Below, piece after piece: positions 8,426 through 17,237 of a stretch of DNA of 64,000 bases. This DNA is from Mucilaginibacter aquariorum (lineage in GTDB: Bacteria > Bacteroidota > Bacteroidia > Sphingobacteriales > Sphingobacteriaceae): NCBI RefSeq assembly GCF_024498135.1, contig NZ_JANHOH010000005.1:62001-126000 (forward strand), given 5' to 3'. The position numbers and the translations under genes are program-made. Below the pieces are notes generated by a model. The model had not been told where the DNA came from. It was given only the letters and a program-made list of their open reading frames with translations, and searched no databases. Numbering within the stretch: position 1 is the stretch's first letter; each line of letters begins with the position of its first letter.

Positions 8426-9739
8426 ATGCTAAACAGATCAACTAAGATACTTTTTATACTACTTTGCTTAATTACTACCGCAGGCCTGCAACGGGTATCG
8501 GCTGCAGCTTTCTTTCAGGATGATGAGGAGGCGATATCTACCGTACTTACTGCGGGCAACAAAAACGCCATATTCGATAGCAGGGCTAACTATACCTTCG
8601 AAGTAAAAAACCCTACTGATGCTGTACAAACAGGTACGGTATCGTACATTATTACCCAGCGTGGCAAAAAGATGGGTTCGGGTACGCAAAACGCTAAAAT
8701 AGGGAAGAAGGGTTCCGAGAAGTTCAATTTTGACCTGCCTGCCCTTAAATCCGGTTTTTACAAGGTAGATTTTATGGTGAACGTATCTGATTATGACGAT
8801 ACCACCCGCCGTGCCTTTGGTATCCAACCCGAAGAGATCCGCTCGCAGTATGCTAAACCGGCAGATTTTGATGCCTTTTGGCAAAAAGCCAAAGACGAGC
8901 TGGCGCAGGTAAAACCCCAGTTTAAGGTTACCCCAATGCCAAAAATGAATACCGATAACCGTACGGTGTACCTGATAGAAATGAAGTCGCTGGATAACTA
9001 CACCATAAAAGGGTGGATGACGGTGCCTATCAATAAAAACAAGGATCATAAGTTTTCGGTGCTGCTGGGTTTGCCCGGCTACCAGGTAAACCTGATGCCT
9101 ATAACGGGTTTAGATGAAGACCTGGCCATTATAACCTTAAACGTACGGGGGCAGGGCAACAGTCGTGGGCCAATAGATACCCGCCGCGATGAGTTTATTT
9201 TTTTCCATATAGAAGACCGCGACCAATATGTTATGCGCGGTGTGATAATGGATTGTATCCGTGGGATAGATTTTGTTTATTCGCAGCCAAACCTTAAGCA
9301 CGATAATATATTGGTATCGGGCGGGAGTATGGGTGGCTATTTAGCGCTGGCTACGGCGGGTTTAGATAAAAGGGTGAACCTGTGCTCGGCACAAAACCCC
9401 ATACTGTGCGATGTGAATAACCTGAATGGCGAGGTAACCTGGCCTATAAACGATATTAAAAAATACATTACAACCCAACCCGGGCTTACTTACCGGAAAG
9501 TGGTAGGCAACCTAAACTATTACGACGGGAAGAATTTTGCAGCAGGTATTACATGCCCCATGATAATGGGGATAGGTTTGTTAGACCCATATGCACCACC
9601 TGCAAATGAGTATGCTACCTTTAACATTGTACCCGGCAAAAAACGTATAATGGTATTTAAAGATCTTGGGCATGAGATATCACAGGCTTACAAAAATCTT
9701 GAGGGTAGATGGATGCGCGATTATTTTGGATTATTTTAA
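8426..9739 (+). CDS. Secreted acetyl-xylan-esterase-like hydrolase
   Basis: A 437-residue protein with an N-terminal signal peptide (about residues 1-27). An N-terminal beta-rich domain of about 110 residues is followed by an alpha/beta hydrolase of the AXE1/cephalosporin-C deacetylase type. The nucleophile lies in GGSMGG (S301), the LNVRGQG segment at 238-244 is typical of the family, and a catalytic-type His lies in LGHEIS near the C-terminus. The likely reaction is deacetylation of a carbohydrate or other small ester in the periplasm or at the surface. Its position directly after a membrane acyltransferase and before an outer-membrane barrel supports a role in envelope or glycan acetyl turnover. 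The substrate cannot be told from the sequence. Confidence 0.82.
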   Translation: MLNRSTKILFILLCLITTAGLQRVSAAAFFQDDEEAISTVLTAGNKNAIFDSRANYTFEVKNPTDAVQTGTVSYIITQRGKKMGSGTQNAKIGKKGSEKFNFDLPALKSGFYKVDFMVNVSDYDDTTRRAFGIQPEEIRSQYAKPADFDAFWQKAKDELAQVKPQFKVTPMPKMNTDNRTVYLIEMKSLDNYTIKGWMTVPINKNKDHKFSVLLGLPGYQVNLMPITGLDEDLAIITLNVRGQGNSRGPIDTRRDEFIFFHIEDRDQYVMRGVIMDCIRGIDFVYSQPNLKHDNILVSGGSMGGYLALATAGLDKRVNLCSAQNPILCDVNNLNGEVTWPINDIKKYITTQPGLTYRKVVGNLNYYDGKNFAAGITCPMIMGIGLLDPYAPPANEYATFNIVPGKKRIMVFKDLGHEISQAYKNLEGRWMRDYFGLF

Positions 9740-9748
9740 CAAAATAGA

Positions 9749-10588
9749 ATGATTAAAACTTACTTAAAGTATTTACTAATAGCCATCAGCTTTATGATGC
9801 TGGCGCCAAACAGCAGCCATGCGGGTGGCTTCCCTGTACGGCCAAAAAGGTTGTTGCTTTCACCTTCATTCAGTTATTTTTATGCTGATAGAAGCTGGGA
9901 CTCTTTACGCCGTAAAAACCAGTTTGCTAATGGCGGCCAGTTCCAGTCGTTAGGGTTTTCGTTATACGCCGAATACGGCTTAAGCCGGCGGTTTACACTG
10001 ATTGGGTTGCTGCCTTATGTAAGAAACACCTACGAGGATAATAACTCCAAAACCGTAAGCTCGGGACTTACTGATCTGGAAGTGGGGGTACGCTATTACC
10101 TTGCCAACATCAACTACACCTATTATTTTACCATACAGGGTACCTACGTAACCCCGCTATACACCAATCCAAGCTTAGGTTATCGCGAGCAGGGTGCCGA
10201 GTTAAAACTGGCCTTCGCAGGCAGTGGTAAGGTGTTGGGCAAAAACTGCTATTTTACGCTGGAGAATGGCGTACGCCAGTATTTTGGTTCCGAAGGGCCT
10301 ATACAGGACAGGTATAATGGCTCATTCGGTTTAACGCTGGATAGGAAATTCAGGCACCAGGTATCGGTATCGGTAGGCGGGTTTTATTCGGCCAGTAGCT
10401 TTACGAAGTTTTCGCCCATACAGGCAACTAATAAAAACTTCGCGTTTAACCAGGCTTCGTTAACCTATGGCTATACCTTTAACAAGCGGTTCTCAACCTT
10501 CTTAACAGGCGGGCACTTTATAAATGGCCGCAATACCGGCGACGGTACCACCGCATCCGTAGCATTCTTGTATAAGCCCTTCAGATAG
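9749..10588 (+). CDS. Outer-membrane beta-barrel-like protein
   Basis: A 279-residue protein with a signal peptide (about residues 1-25, ending SSHA). The rest alternates polar and aromatic residues as beta-barrel strands do (for example SLGFSLYAEYGLSRRFTLIG and LTDLEVGVRYYLANI), and it ends in an aromatic residue pair close to the C-terminus (FLYKPFR). It resembles the transporter or MetA-like barrels annotated in Bacteroidota, but the cargo is unknown. It lies nine bases after the esterase gene and five before the TPR gene, so it is very probably co-transcribed with both. No Cys-based lipobox is present. Confidence 0.7.
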   Translation: MIKTYLKYLLIAISFMMLAPNSSHAGGFPVRPKRLLLSPSFSYFYADRSWDSLRRKNQFANGGQFQSLGFSLYAEYGLSRRFTLIGLLPYVRNTYEDNNSKTVSSGLTDLEVGVRYYLANINYTYYFTIQGTYVTPLYTNPSLGYREQGAELKLAFAGSGKVLGKNCYFTLENGVRQYFGSEGPIQDRYNGSFGLTLDRKFRHQVSVSVGGFYSASSFTKFSPIQATNKNFAFNQASLTYGYTFNKRFSTFLTGGHFINGRNTGDGTTASVAFLYKPFR

Positions 10589-10593
10589 ATTTT

Positions 10594-12615
10594 ATGGCCA
10601 GATTATTCATCATATTTTTTCTTTTACCTTTTTGCTGTGCTGCGCAAACGGCCGAAACTTTTATACAAAGCGGCAACGCAAAAGCAGGGCAAAAGAACTA
10701 TAATGCCGCCATTGCCGATTTTACAAAAGCCATACAGCTGGATAGCAAGAACGGACGGACATACTTTTACCGGGCCAATGCTTATAACGATATTAAAGAT
10801 TACCCAATGGCCATACAGGATTATGACCGCGCCATTGAGCTTGACCCTAAAAACCCCTTCGCTTATTTTTATCGCGGTAACGCAAACAACGCGCAGCAAA
10901 AATTTGCCGATGCCATAACAGATATAACCAAAGCAATTGCCCTGGCACCAAATGCTGATATGTACCACTACCGGGCAAATGCAAAAGCAGGTTTAGGCGA
11001 CCACGCCGGAGCTGTTGAAGATTTTACCAAAGCTATTGCTTTGAATCCTAAAGACCCATCGCTTTACGAGTATCGAGGTGTGGCCAAAAGCAATTTAAAA
11101 GATAACGAAGGCGCTATTGAAGATTACAACATTGCAGCAGGCCTCGACCCTAAAAACGCCGACTTGATATTTTATCGGGCCAATGCAAAGGGCAACGTAG
11201 GTGATTTTAAAGGTGCCATCGCAGATTATACTGCTGCCACCAACATGAACACTAAAAATGCCGAAGCTTTCTTTTATCGCGGTAACGCATATGGTAATTT
11301 AAAGAATTATAATGCGGCCATTGCCGATTATAAAAAGGTGATTACACTTAACCCTAAAATGCCAAACCTGTACCGGTATCTGGCCAACGCTTTAAGCAAT
11401 AATAACGACAAAAAAAGTGCGCTGGAATATTTCGGCCAGGCTATAAAACGAGACCCTAATAATGCCGAACTATACCTGTTTGACGGCATTGTGAGATATA
11501 ACCTGGATGATAGAGAAGGGGCAATGACTGATTTTGATAAGTCGATTGATTTAAAACCAAGCTCGGAAGCCTACCAGAATCGCGCCGATTTAAAGCTTAG
11601 CGCTAAAAATTACGACGAATCAAAACAAGACGCTGATAAAGCCATTGAGCTGGATGCTAAGAATAGCTATGCCTATATTACCCGTGCAAGGGCCAAACTG
11701 GAACTGAAAGATACCGCAACAGCATTAACCGACCTTAACCTGGGCATTAAAATGAACCCCTATAACGACTATTCGTATGTTGTGTTAGGCAATATAGCAA
11801 CTGATCGTAAAGATTACGCCACAGCGCTTAAAAACTATACCCAATCGTTAGAGATACAGGCCGGTAATGTGGAGACCCGTTTAAGGCGTGCCAATATCCG
11901 CTTAAAGGCCGGTGATAGGGTAGGTGCCTTAGCCGATTTTAAAAAGATGGCAGATACGGGCACCAGCGACGACGGCTTTTACATACGGATGGTAAGATCG
12001 ATGATGAAGGCCCGTTTCGATGGTGAGAGTTTACCGATACTAAATGCGCTGATCACAAAGAATCCAAAGGTCTCGACTTTTTATGTAGGGCGTGGCGCGG
12101 CAAAACAAAGCCTTGGTGATGCCAATGGTGCTATTTTAGATTATAATGCCGCTTTAAAGCTGGATACCGCATCTGTTGACGCTTACAGCAACCGGGCCAG
12201 TGCTAATCTTGATCTAAAAGATTATACTGGTGCATTAGCTGATATTAGTAAAGCCATTAAGACTAACGAGGGCAATGAAGAGCCGTATCTGATACGAGCT
12301 AAAGTACGTATGGCTATGAAGAACTACCAGGGCGCTGTAGACGATTACAGCAGCGTTTTATTTATTGACCTTGACAACACGGTTGTTTTCGCATATCGTG
12401 GCCTGGCGCAAAGCTATCTGGCCAATACCGACCGTATGAATGCCGACTTTAACTACGCCCTAAAGCTGGAACCAAATAACGACGAGATCTACTATTTACG
12501 CGGACAAGCACGCATCAACACAAAAGATGTTACAGGTGCCTGTGCCGATTTTAAAAAGGCCGTGTCTTTAGGTTCTAAAGCCGCTGTTGAAGAAGCGAAG
12601 AAATATTGTAAGTAG
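10594..12615 (+). CDS. Long TPR-repeat protein, exported
   Basis: A 673-residue protein that starts with a signal peptide (MARLFIIFFLLPFCCAAQ) and then consists almost wholly of about 17-18 tetratricopeptide repeats, spaced at about 34 residues. The consensus AIADFTKAIQLDPKNA recurs with little change (for example AIQDYDRAIELDPKNP). Such solenoids bind partner proteins and have no catalytic residues. As the last gene of the acyltransferase-esterase-barrel run it may act as a periplasmic scaffold for that system. The near-regular repeats make internal recombination and length variation likely between strains. Confidence 0.88.
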   Translation: MARLFIIFFLLPFCCAAQTAETFIQSGNAKAGQKNYNAAIADFTKAIQLDSKNGRTYFYRANAYNDIKDYPMAIQDYDRAIELDPKNPFAYFYRGNANNAQQKFADAITDITKAIALAPNADMYHYRANAKAGLGDHAGAVEDFTKAIALNPKDPSLYEYRGVAKSNLKDNEGAIEDYNIAAGLDPKNADLIFYRANAKGNVGDFKGAIADYTAATNMNTKNAEAFFYRGNAYGNLKNYNAAIADYKKVITLNPKMPNLYRYLANALSNNNDKKSALEYFGQAIKRDPNNAELYLFDGIVRYNLDDREGAMTDFDKSIDLKPSSEAYQNRADLKLSAKNYDESKQDADKAIELDAKNSYAYITRARAKLELKDTATALTDLNLGIKMNPYNDYSYVVLGNIATDRKDYATALKNYTQSLEIQAGNVETRLRRANIRLKAGDRVGALADFKKMADTGTSDDGFYIRMVRSMMKARFDGESLPILNALITKNPKVSTFYVGRGAAKQSLGDANGAILDYNAALKLDTASVDAYSNRASANLDLKDYTGALADISKAIKTNEGNEEPYLIRAKVRMAMKNYQGAVDDYSSVLFIDLDNTVVFAYRGLAQSYLANTDRMNADFNYALKLEPNNDEIYYLRGQARINTKDVTGACADFKKAVSLGSKAAVEEAKKYCK

Positions 12616-12639
12616 GTCTTAGGACACTCGTAGAAGAAT

Positions 12640-12746
12640 ATTTCCCTCCCTTGGGAGGGGTGAGATGGAAAGGTGTAGTGGCAGGGAGGGGTTTAATCGC
12701 CCTGCTTTATGCCGAAACCCCTCCCTGCCCTCCCGAGGGAGGGAAT
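12640..12746. repeat. Large inverted repeat between convergent genes
   Basis: GGCAGGGAGGGGTTT (12680-12694) and AAACCCCTCCCTGCC (12715-12729) form a perfect 15-bp stem. Further CCCTCCC/GGGAGGG hairpins lie on both sides. It lies between two convergent genes and could stop transcription from either side, though no strong T-run follows. Confidence 0.7.
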
Positions 12747-12758
12747 TGAAAAGGTTCC

Positions 12759-13226
12759 CTACATCCTCCCAAACAACCCCTCAATAGCCTTCACCCTGTA
12801 ATCAAATACTTCTTTAAGTTTCTTACCTACAAAAACCTTATTAGCTAACCGTCCTATAATACTGTAAGGGATAGCATAATGAAGTATGTCGGTCATTTCT
12901 ACACCGCGGGGGATCTCTTTAAAGTGATGCTGATGGTGCCATAATGCATATGGGCCAAAACGCTGCTCATCCACAAAATACTGTTTGGCCACTACGTGGG
13001 TTATCTCGGTCATCCAGTTCATTTTTATACCGGGCAGGGGCGATATTTTGTAGGTAATGATCATCCCTGCATACATTTTGGTATCGGCGGTATAATCAGA
13101 TGTTACCACAAAACGCATATCCGCAGGGGTTATCTTCGCCAAATTAAGCGGCGAAGAAAAAAAATCCCAGGCCTCATCTAAACTAATGGGAATGTTCTGC
13201 TTAAACTTTAAAGAGTATGTTTTCAC
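12759..13226 (-). CDS. SRPBCC (START-like) family protein
   Basis: A 155-residue soluble protein of the polyketide cyclase/dehydrase type SRPBCC fold. It opens with YSLKFKQNIPISLDEAWDFF, where the DEAWDFFSSP helix start is typical of the family, and has a MNWMTEITHV strand and a C-terminal helix (VFDYRVKAIEGLF). Members bind hydrophobic ligands in a deep cavity; the ligand here is unknown. The gene is convergent with the TPR gene across a strong inverted repeat and is read in the same direction as the sulfurtransferase upstream of it, about 105 bases away, so the two may or may not share a transcript. Confidence 0.78.
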   Translation of the reverse strand: MKTYSLKFKQNIPISLDEAWDFFSSPLNLAKITPADMRFVVTSDYTADTKMYAGMIITYKISPLPGIKMNWMTEITHVVAKQYFVDEQRFGPYALWHHQHHFKEIPRGVEMTDILHYAIPYSIIGRLANKVFVGKKLKEVFDYRVKAIEGLFGRM

Positions 13227-13331
13227 GATAATGTAACAGGCTGTTTTGGTAATTGTTATATTGTTGGATGGTTGTATTGTTAGTCGTTATCTGCCGTAGT
13301 TCAACAATAAAACAATCTCGCAATTCAACAA

Positions 13332-14174
13332 TTATAGTCCGTTAGCCTCTGTAGCGATAGGCAAATCCCTTCTGCTCCATTCACTCCACGAACCTACATA
13401 CAGCTTTGGCCCTGTAATACCGGCATGCTCCATGCCCAGCAAGGTGTGGCATGCTGTAACACCCGATCCGCAATGAACGATCACATCCTGTGGATTTGTA
13501 TCGCCAATAGTTTCGTTATACAGGCTTGCCAATGCCTGCGAGGTAAGAAATTTACCCTCGGGCGATAGGCTGGTGCTGTAAAACAGGTTTACTGCGCCGG
13601 GTATATGGCCTGCAACCAGGTCAAGCGGCTCCGTAAAACCCAGATAACGCTGCCCTTCGCGCACGTCAATAACTATCCTGTTATCGGCTTTGGCTGCTGC
13701 TTCTACTTCTTCAATATCTACAGTATGGCTAAATTCTTCGGGGATAGGATATGGCCCAGTGGCGGTTGGTTTGTAATCGTCGGTACTTAACTCCAGGCCT
13801 TCGTCAGTTGCGACCTTTAAACCGCCATTTAGTACCTGTACGTTGGTATGGCCTATCGATCGCAGCATCCACCAAAGGCGTGCACCACCCATCGCCCCAT
13901 TTTTATCATCGTAAACTACAATGTGGCTATCGGGCTTTATGCCCCAACGTGATAAAGTCGCGGCAAAATCTTGTAATGATGGTAAGGGGTGCCTTCCGCC
14001 AAAAGCGGGGTCGGCAGGGTGCTCGGCCAGGTCGTCATCTAAATTAGCGTAAATAGCATTAGGCAAATGGCCTGCCAGATAACGCTCGTGCGCGTTAGCA
14101 CCGGCGCGTACATCAATTATTATGGTTGACGGATCAAATACCCGTGGGTCGGTAATTTCAATAAGCGGAGACAT
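13332..14174 (-). CDS. Two-domain rhodanese-type sulfurtransferase
   Basis: A 280-residue protein with two tandem rhodanese domains (about residues 3-125 and 150-275). The active-site loop in the second domain reads CGSGVTA with nucleophile C235, a form characteristic of 3-mercaptopyruvate sulfurtransferases (SseA type) rather than thiosulfate sulfurtransferases. The first domain lacks a Cys at the matching place, as is normal. The reaction is transfer of sulfur from mercaptopyruvate or a similar donor to a thiol or cyanide acceptor in the cytoplasm. No signal peptide is present. It stands alone, with a repeat block (14271-14375) upstream. Confidence 0.88.
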   Translation of the reverse strand: MSPLIEITDPRVFDPSTIIIDVRAGANAHERYLAGHLPNAIYANLDDDLAEHPADPAFGGRHPLPSLQDFAATLSRWGIKPDSHIVVYDDKNGAMGGARLWWMLRSIGHTNVQVLNGGLKVATDEGLELSTDDYKPTATGPYPIPEEFSHTVDIEEVEAAAKADNRIVIDVREGQRYLGFTEPLDLVAGHIPGAVNLFYSTSLSPEGKFLTSQALASLYNETIGDTNPQDVIVHCGSGVTACHTLLGMEHAGITGPKLYVGSWSEWSRRDLPIATEANGL

Positions 14175-14270
14175 AGGCTTGTGATGTTTACAAGCAAATA
14201 TATAAATGTACGGGCTATATAAAGTAAGATTTTGGTAAAGTTTGACGGCTACAAAGCCTTACGCCTTTCC

Positions 14271-14375
14271 ACGTTAGGGACAGGAGCGGATACCAGCACT
14301 TCGACAGGCTTACTGTGACAGCTGTGGTTAAGGCCTGCGCAGTATGAGCGGATAGCCCGGCCGCAGGCAACGCCC
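14271..14375. repeat. GC-rich repeat with inserted hairpin
   Basis: The outer parts (AGGAGCGGATACC and GTATGAGCGGATAGCCC followed by GCCGCAGGCAACGCCC) match 52600-52683, 57860-57915 and reversed 62456-62539. Only this copy and 5322-5420 carry the extra CACTTCGAC...TGTGACA hairpin in the middle. Confidence 0.7.
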
Positions 14376-14461
14376 TTATTTAGTTTTTAGTTTGCAGCAG
14401 GCAGCCGTCCTGTGGAATGTAGGCAACCATTCACCACCCTCTATTCACTACTCATCAACAA

Positions 14462-14935
14462 CTACTGCACCATTTTATTAGCACAGCACGAGCTTGCAAA
14501 AGCTTCGGGTTTAGCTTTGAATACGAAACCCATGCTTAGTATGTAGCCCATAGCTTCGTGCAGGGCGGCATTGCTTTTAAAATTGGGATTGGTATTAATA
14601 TCGGCATGTACTTCCAACTCTACATCGTACAGGTCGAGCAGGTCACAAAGTTTATAGGCAATATCAATTGATTTTTGCACCTCGCAAAGCATACGCTCTT
14701 TAATGCTCATTTTTTGCGAAGAGCGTTCCTGATGAATGAACATAAATGCCCCACGCTGCTCGCGGATAAAAACAATTACAGTAGCAAAATCGGTAACCGC
14801 GCCTTTCACCTGCGAATCGGTACCAATACAAACTTTTAGTTTATTGCCCAGGTTTGTTTCCCGTTCAATGGCAGCTTCAACCTCTTCAAGTATGGGGGTT
14901 TGGATAACCTCACCGCTAAATTTTCTCCAGGTCAT
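14462..14935 (-). CDS. YkuK-type RNase H-like protein (DUF458)
   Basis: A 157-residue protein of the YkuK/DUF458 family, which has an RNase H-like fold. Features are KVCIGTDSQVKGAVTDFATV, with an acidic residue after the first strand, and LEVHADINTNPNFKSN, with a second acidic position near the end. The family is found in Bacillus and Bacteroidota, and its biological role is not established. The C-terminus has CC and a Lys (ASSCCANKMVQ). A perfect inverted repeat, GACCTG-cttta-CAGGTC like, lies 28-45 bases before the start codon and could be an operator or leader hairpin. Confidence 0.8.
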   Translation of the reverse strand: MTWRKFSGEVIQTPILEEVEAAIERETNLGNKLKVCIGTDSQVKGAVTDFATVIVFIREQRGAFMFIHQERSSQKMSIKERMLCEVQKSIDIAYKLCDLLDLYDVELEVHADINTNPNFKSNAALHEAMGYILSMGFVFKAKPEAFASSCCANKMVQ

Positions 14936-14962
14936 AAAAATTGTTTTAGGTTAATTTTATCT

Positions 14963-14980
14963 GACCTGCTTTTACAGGTC
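14963..14980. promoter_or_regulatory. Inverted repeat upstream of the ykuK-like gene
   Basis: GACCTGcttttaCAGGTC is a perfect 6-bp-arm inverted repeat 28-45 bases before the ATG of the minus-strand ykuK-like gene. It may be a repressor site or a leader hairpin; no family can be assigned. Confidence 0.35.
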
Positions 14981-15086
14981 TATAAAAGTAAGCGATAAAC
15001 TATTTTATAAACGTTAATATGTGGTAATTTATTTGTTAACATTTTGCTGAATATTAACAGGTTAGGTGAATTTATTCTCGACAGGC

Positions 15087-15178
15087 GTCATTGCGAGGTA
15101 CGAAGCAATCTCTTTAAGCAAATCCTTTAGCGAGGTGTATAATTGTCCTAAAGAGATTGCTTCGTACCTCGCAATGAC
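15087..15178. repeat. Inverted pair of GTCA-family hairpins, TGC class
   Basis: A 92-base unit. GTCATTGCGAGG...GAAGCAATCT lies at the left and its reverse complement at the right, with a short centre. Within each half, ATTGC pairs with GCAAT. It lies just downstream of the terminator of the gldJ-like gene. Confidence 0.85.
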
Positions 15179-15206
15179 GTGTGGGGTCCAATACGGATGC
15201 AAACAA

Positions 15207-15238
15207 AAAAGCCGCTTCCTTTTCAGGAAACGGCTTAT
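15207..15238 (-). terminator. Terminator of the gldJ-like gene
   Basis: On the minus strand AAGCCGTTTCC-tgaa-GGAAGCGGCTT is followed by TTTTTT. This is a classical intrinsic terminator 22 bases after the stop codon. Confidence 0.85.
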
Positions 15239-15259
15239 AATAGGGTTAAGATTGGGTCT

Positions 15260-16984
15260 TTATCTGGCTTTGAAATTTTTAGCCTTTTTAACCGGCAGGT
15301 GCGGTTTACCTTCGGGGTGTATTTCAGGCGCGCCAACCATGGTCATTGCGCAGCGGAAACCAACTTCGGCACTTGTAGCTTCCTGGTCCATAAAACGACG
15401 GGTTGCCGGGTTTAACCAGTAAGACATATCATTCCATGAACCGCCTTTGTAAACCTTTGAGTGGTTATTAACCAAAGTTGTGGTGCCATACAAGCTGGTG
15501 TTTACCGAGTCGCCGTAATCCCTGTAATCATTTGTGTAAGCTTTGCCTGCCAATGGGTCTTTTAACACACTTGCGGTAGTTGCTGCAGGTTGTGCGCTGT
15601 TAACAGCTGCCGGTTGTGCAGCCGGCTGTGTATTACCAGCAGCGGCCTGTGCCTGTTGCTGGGCTATCATATCGCTGTATTTTAATTTTTTGTTAGACCT
15701 GGCCGGGTCTTTAATAGGGCGGCCATACTTGTCTTTTGCATATAGGCCCTTTGTAGGGTCGGCAAGGCGTTTATTGGTAAACTCGTTACCACGGAAAGGG
15801 TTCAGATCATCAACTTCTTCAAACGATGTTTGGCGATAAGTATCAGCAACCCACTCATTAACGTTACCCGCCATGTTATACAAACCAAAATCATTTGGCT
15901 GGTATGATCGTACAGGGGCAGTAATAATAGCCTTATCATTTAAGCCACCCGCCACACCCGCGTTATCACCGGCGCCACGTTTAAAGTTGGCTAATATTAA
16001 TCCACGTGTTTTTTTGCTTGGTGAACGTACGCCAAGGCCATCCCATGGGTATACACGGCCATCGTTAATATTTTCGAACTGGGTATTACCGGCAAGTGCC
16101 AAAGCGGCATATTCCCATTCCGCTTCAGATGGTAAGCGGTAGCCTTGTTTTAATATACCATCCTCTAGACGTACAGGCCTTACCGCGCGCCCGTTTTTAC
16201 CGGTGCCGGTAGTAGCGGCATTCGGGTTAAGATCCGGCATCATTTTTTTACCGTCAATTCCGGGGCCTTTGTATTGGCCGTTTAGGTACATGTCGTTATT
16301 ATAAGGTGCGTTAGCGGCAGTCCCGTTAGCAGCAGCCCCGTTGTTGGCGGCAGCACCATTATTTGCAATAGCGCCATTATTTGCGCCCGCGACACCATTA
16401 GCTCCCTTTGCCTGGTCTTTCCAGCTTACCAGGTTGCCACGTTCACGTAAAATATTTTCGTTGGTACGGTCGGTACGCCATGAGCAGTACTCTTGTGCCT
16501 GTTCCCAGGTAACACCAACAACCGGGTAATCCTGAAATGCAGGGTGGCGCAGGTAGTTGTCTACGTACGGTTCGTTGTATGATAATGGTTTACGCCATAC
16601 CAGTGTATCCGGCAGGGCATTGTAATATAATTCGTTATCCGTTGGGAAAGTAATATTTATCCAGTGCAGGTAATCAAGCCAGTCCTGGTTTGATACTTCG
16701 GTCTCATCCATATAAAATGAAGGGACAGTTACCCTGCGGCGCAGATTATTATATTCGTAAGTAACATCCTGGTCTGCACTGCCGCCTAAAACAAAGGTAC
16801 CTCCTTCAATAGGAACAAGGCCCGGCCCCGGGGTAGGGTGGCTTTGTTTAAAGCGTAAATAACCACCGTTTGTGCGGTCGTTATATGCTAAACCTGTTTT
16901 TTGCGATTGCTGTTTTTTACTACAGCTGCTAAGCATAACACCTAATCCCAACAACGCTAAAGCAGTATTAGTAAGTACTTTCAT
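15260..16984 (-). CDS. gldJ: GldJ-like gliding/type IX secretion lipoprotein (FGE-sulfatase fold)
   Basis: A 574-residue lipoprotein (start at 16984; lipobox LSSC about 20 residues in). The body is a formylglycine-generating-enzyme-like domain: VPIEGGTFVLGG, FYMDETEVSNQDWLDYLHWI, a YRLPSEAEWEYAALA segment, a NMAGNVNEWVADTY segment and a C-terminal GGSWNDMSYWLNPATRRFM. This matches GldJ/GldK-type proteins, which belong to the gliding and type IX secretion machinery and are thought to be non-catalytic. Two low-complexity inserts break the fold: an Asn/Gly/Ala run (encoded about 16290-16410) and a Gln/Ala/Pro run (about 15560-15670). It is divergent from porV, another type IX gene. GldJ is preferred over GldK on its resemblance and neighbour, but this is not certain. 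Confidence 0.75.
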   Translation of the reverse strand: MKVLTNTALALLGLGVMLSSCSKKQQSQKTGLAYNDRTNGGYLRFKQSHPTPGPGLVPIEGGTFVLGGSADQDVTYEYNNLRRRVTVPSFYMDETEVSNQDWLDYLHWINITFPTDNELYYNALPDTLVWRKPLSYNEPYVDNYLRHPAFQDYPVVGVTWEQAQEYCSWRTDRTNENILRERGNLVSWKDQAKGANGVAGANNGAIANNGAAANNGAAANGTAANAPYNNDMYLNGQYKGPGIDGKKMMPDLNPNAATTGTGKNGRAVRPVRLEDGILKQGYRLPSEAEWEYAALALAGNTQFENINDGRVYPWDGLGVRSPSKKTRGLILANFKRGAGDNAGVAGGLNDKAIITAPVRSYQPNDFGLYNMAGNVNEWVADTYRQTSFEEVDDLNPFRGNEFTNKRLADPTKGLYAKDKYGRPIKDPARSNKKLKYSDMIAQQQAQAAAGNTQPAAQPAAVNSAQPAATTASVLKDPLAGKAYTNDYRDYGDSVNTSLYGTTTLVNNHSKVYKGGSWNDMSYWLNPATRRFMDQEATSAEVGFRCAMTMVGAPEIHPEGKPHLPVKKAKNFKAR

Positions 16985-17237
16985 ATTTTGCAAAATATAT
17001 TTGGACGTAAATTTAAAAAAAATCAATTATAAAATTGTGTAATTATAAGTGTTTAATAATAAGTTTAAGCCTAAACCCATTTAAACGTACATTTCATTAG
17101 TGGAGTTACAATTATCTGAACTATTAACGGTTCAAACCTTAATTGCTTAAATGTTAATGCTCTTGCTTGTATGTTAACGTTGATAATATCATTTGGATAT
17201 TTATATTATTTTTAAATAATAAGACTAAATTGCACCA
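16985..17237. other. Divergent intergenic region between gldJ-like and porV
   Basis: An AT-rich region of about 250 bases serving two outward-facing type IX secretion genes. I see no perfect TAnnTTTG element. TATTATTTTTAAATAATA near 17202-17220 is a near-palindrome close to the porV start. Confidence 0.5.

Noticed and set aside
15066..15422. Plus-strand frame over the TGC-class pair and gldJ-like 3' end
   Set aside because: It starts in a repeat and runs antisense to the gldJ-like gene.
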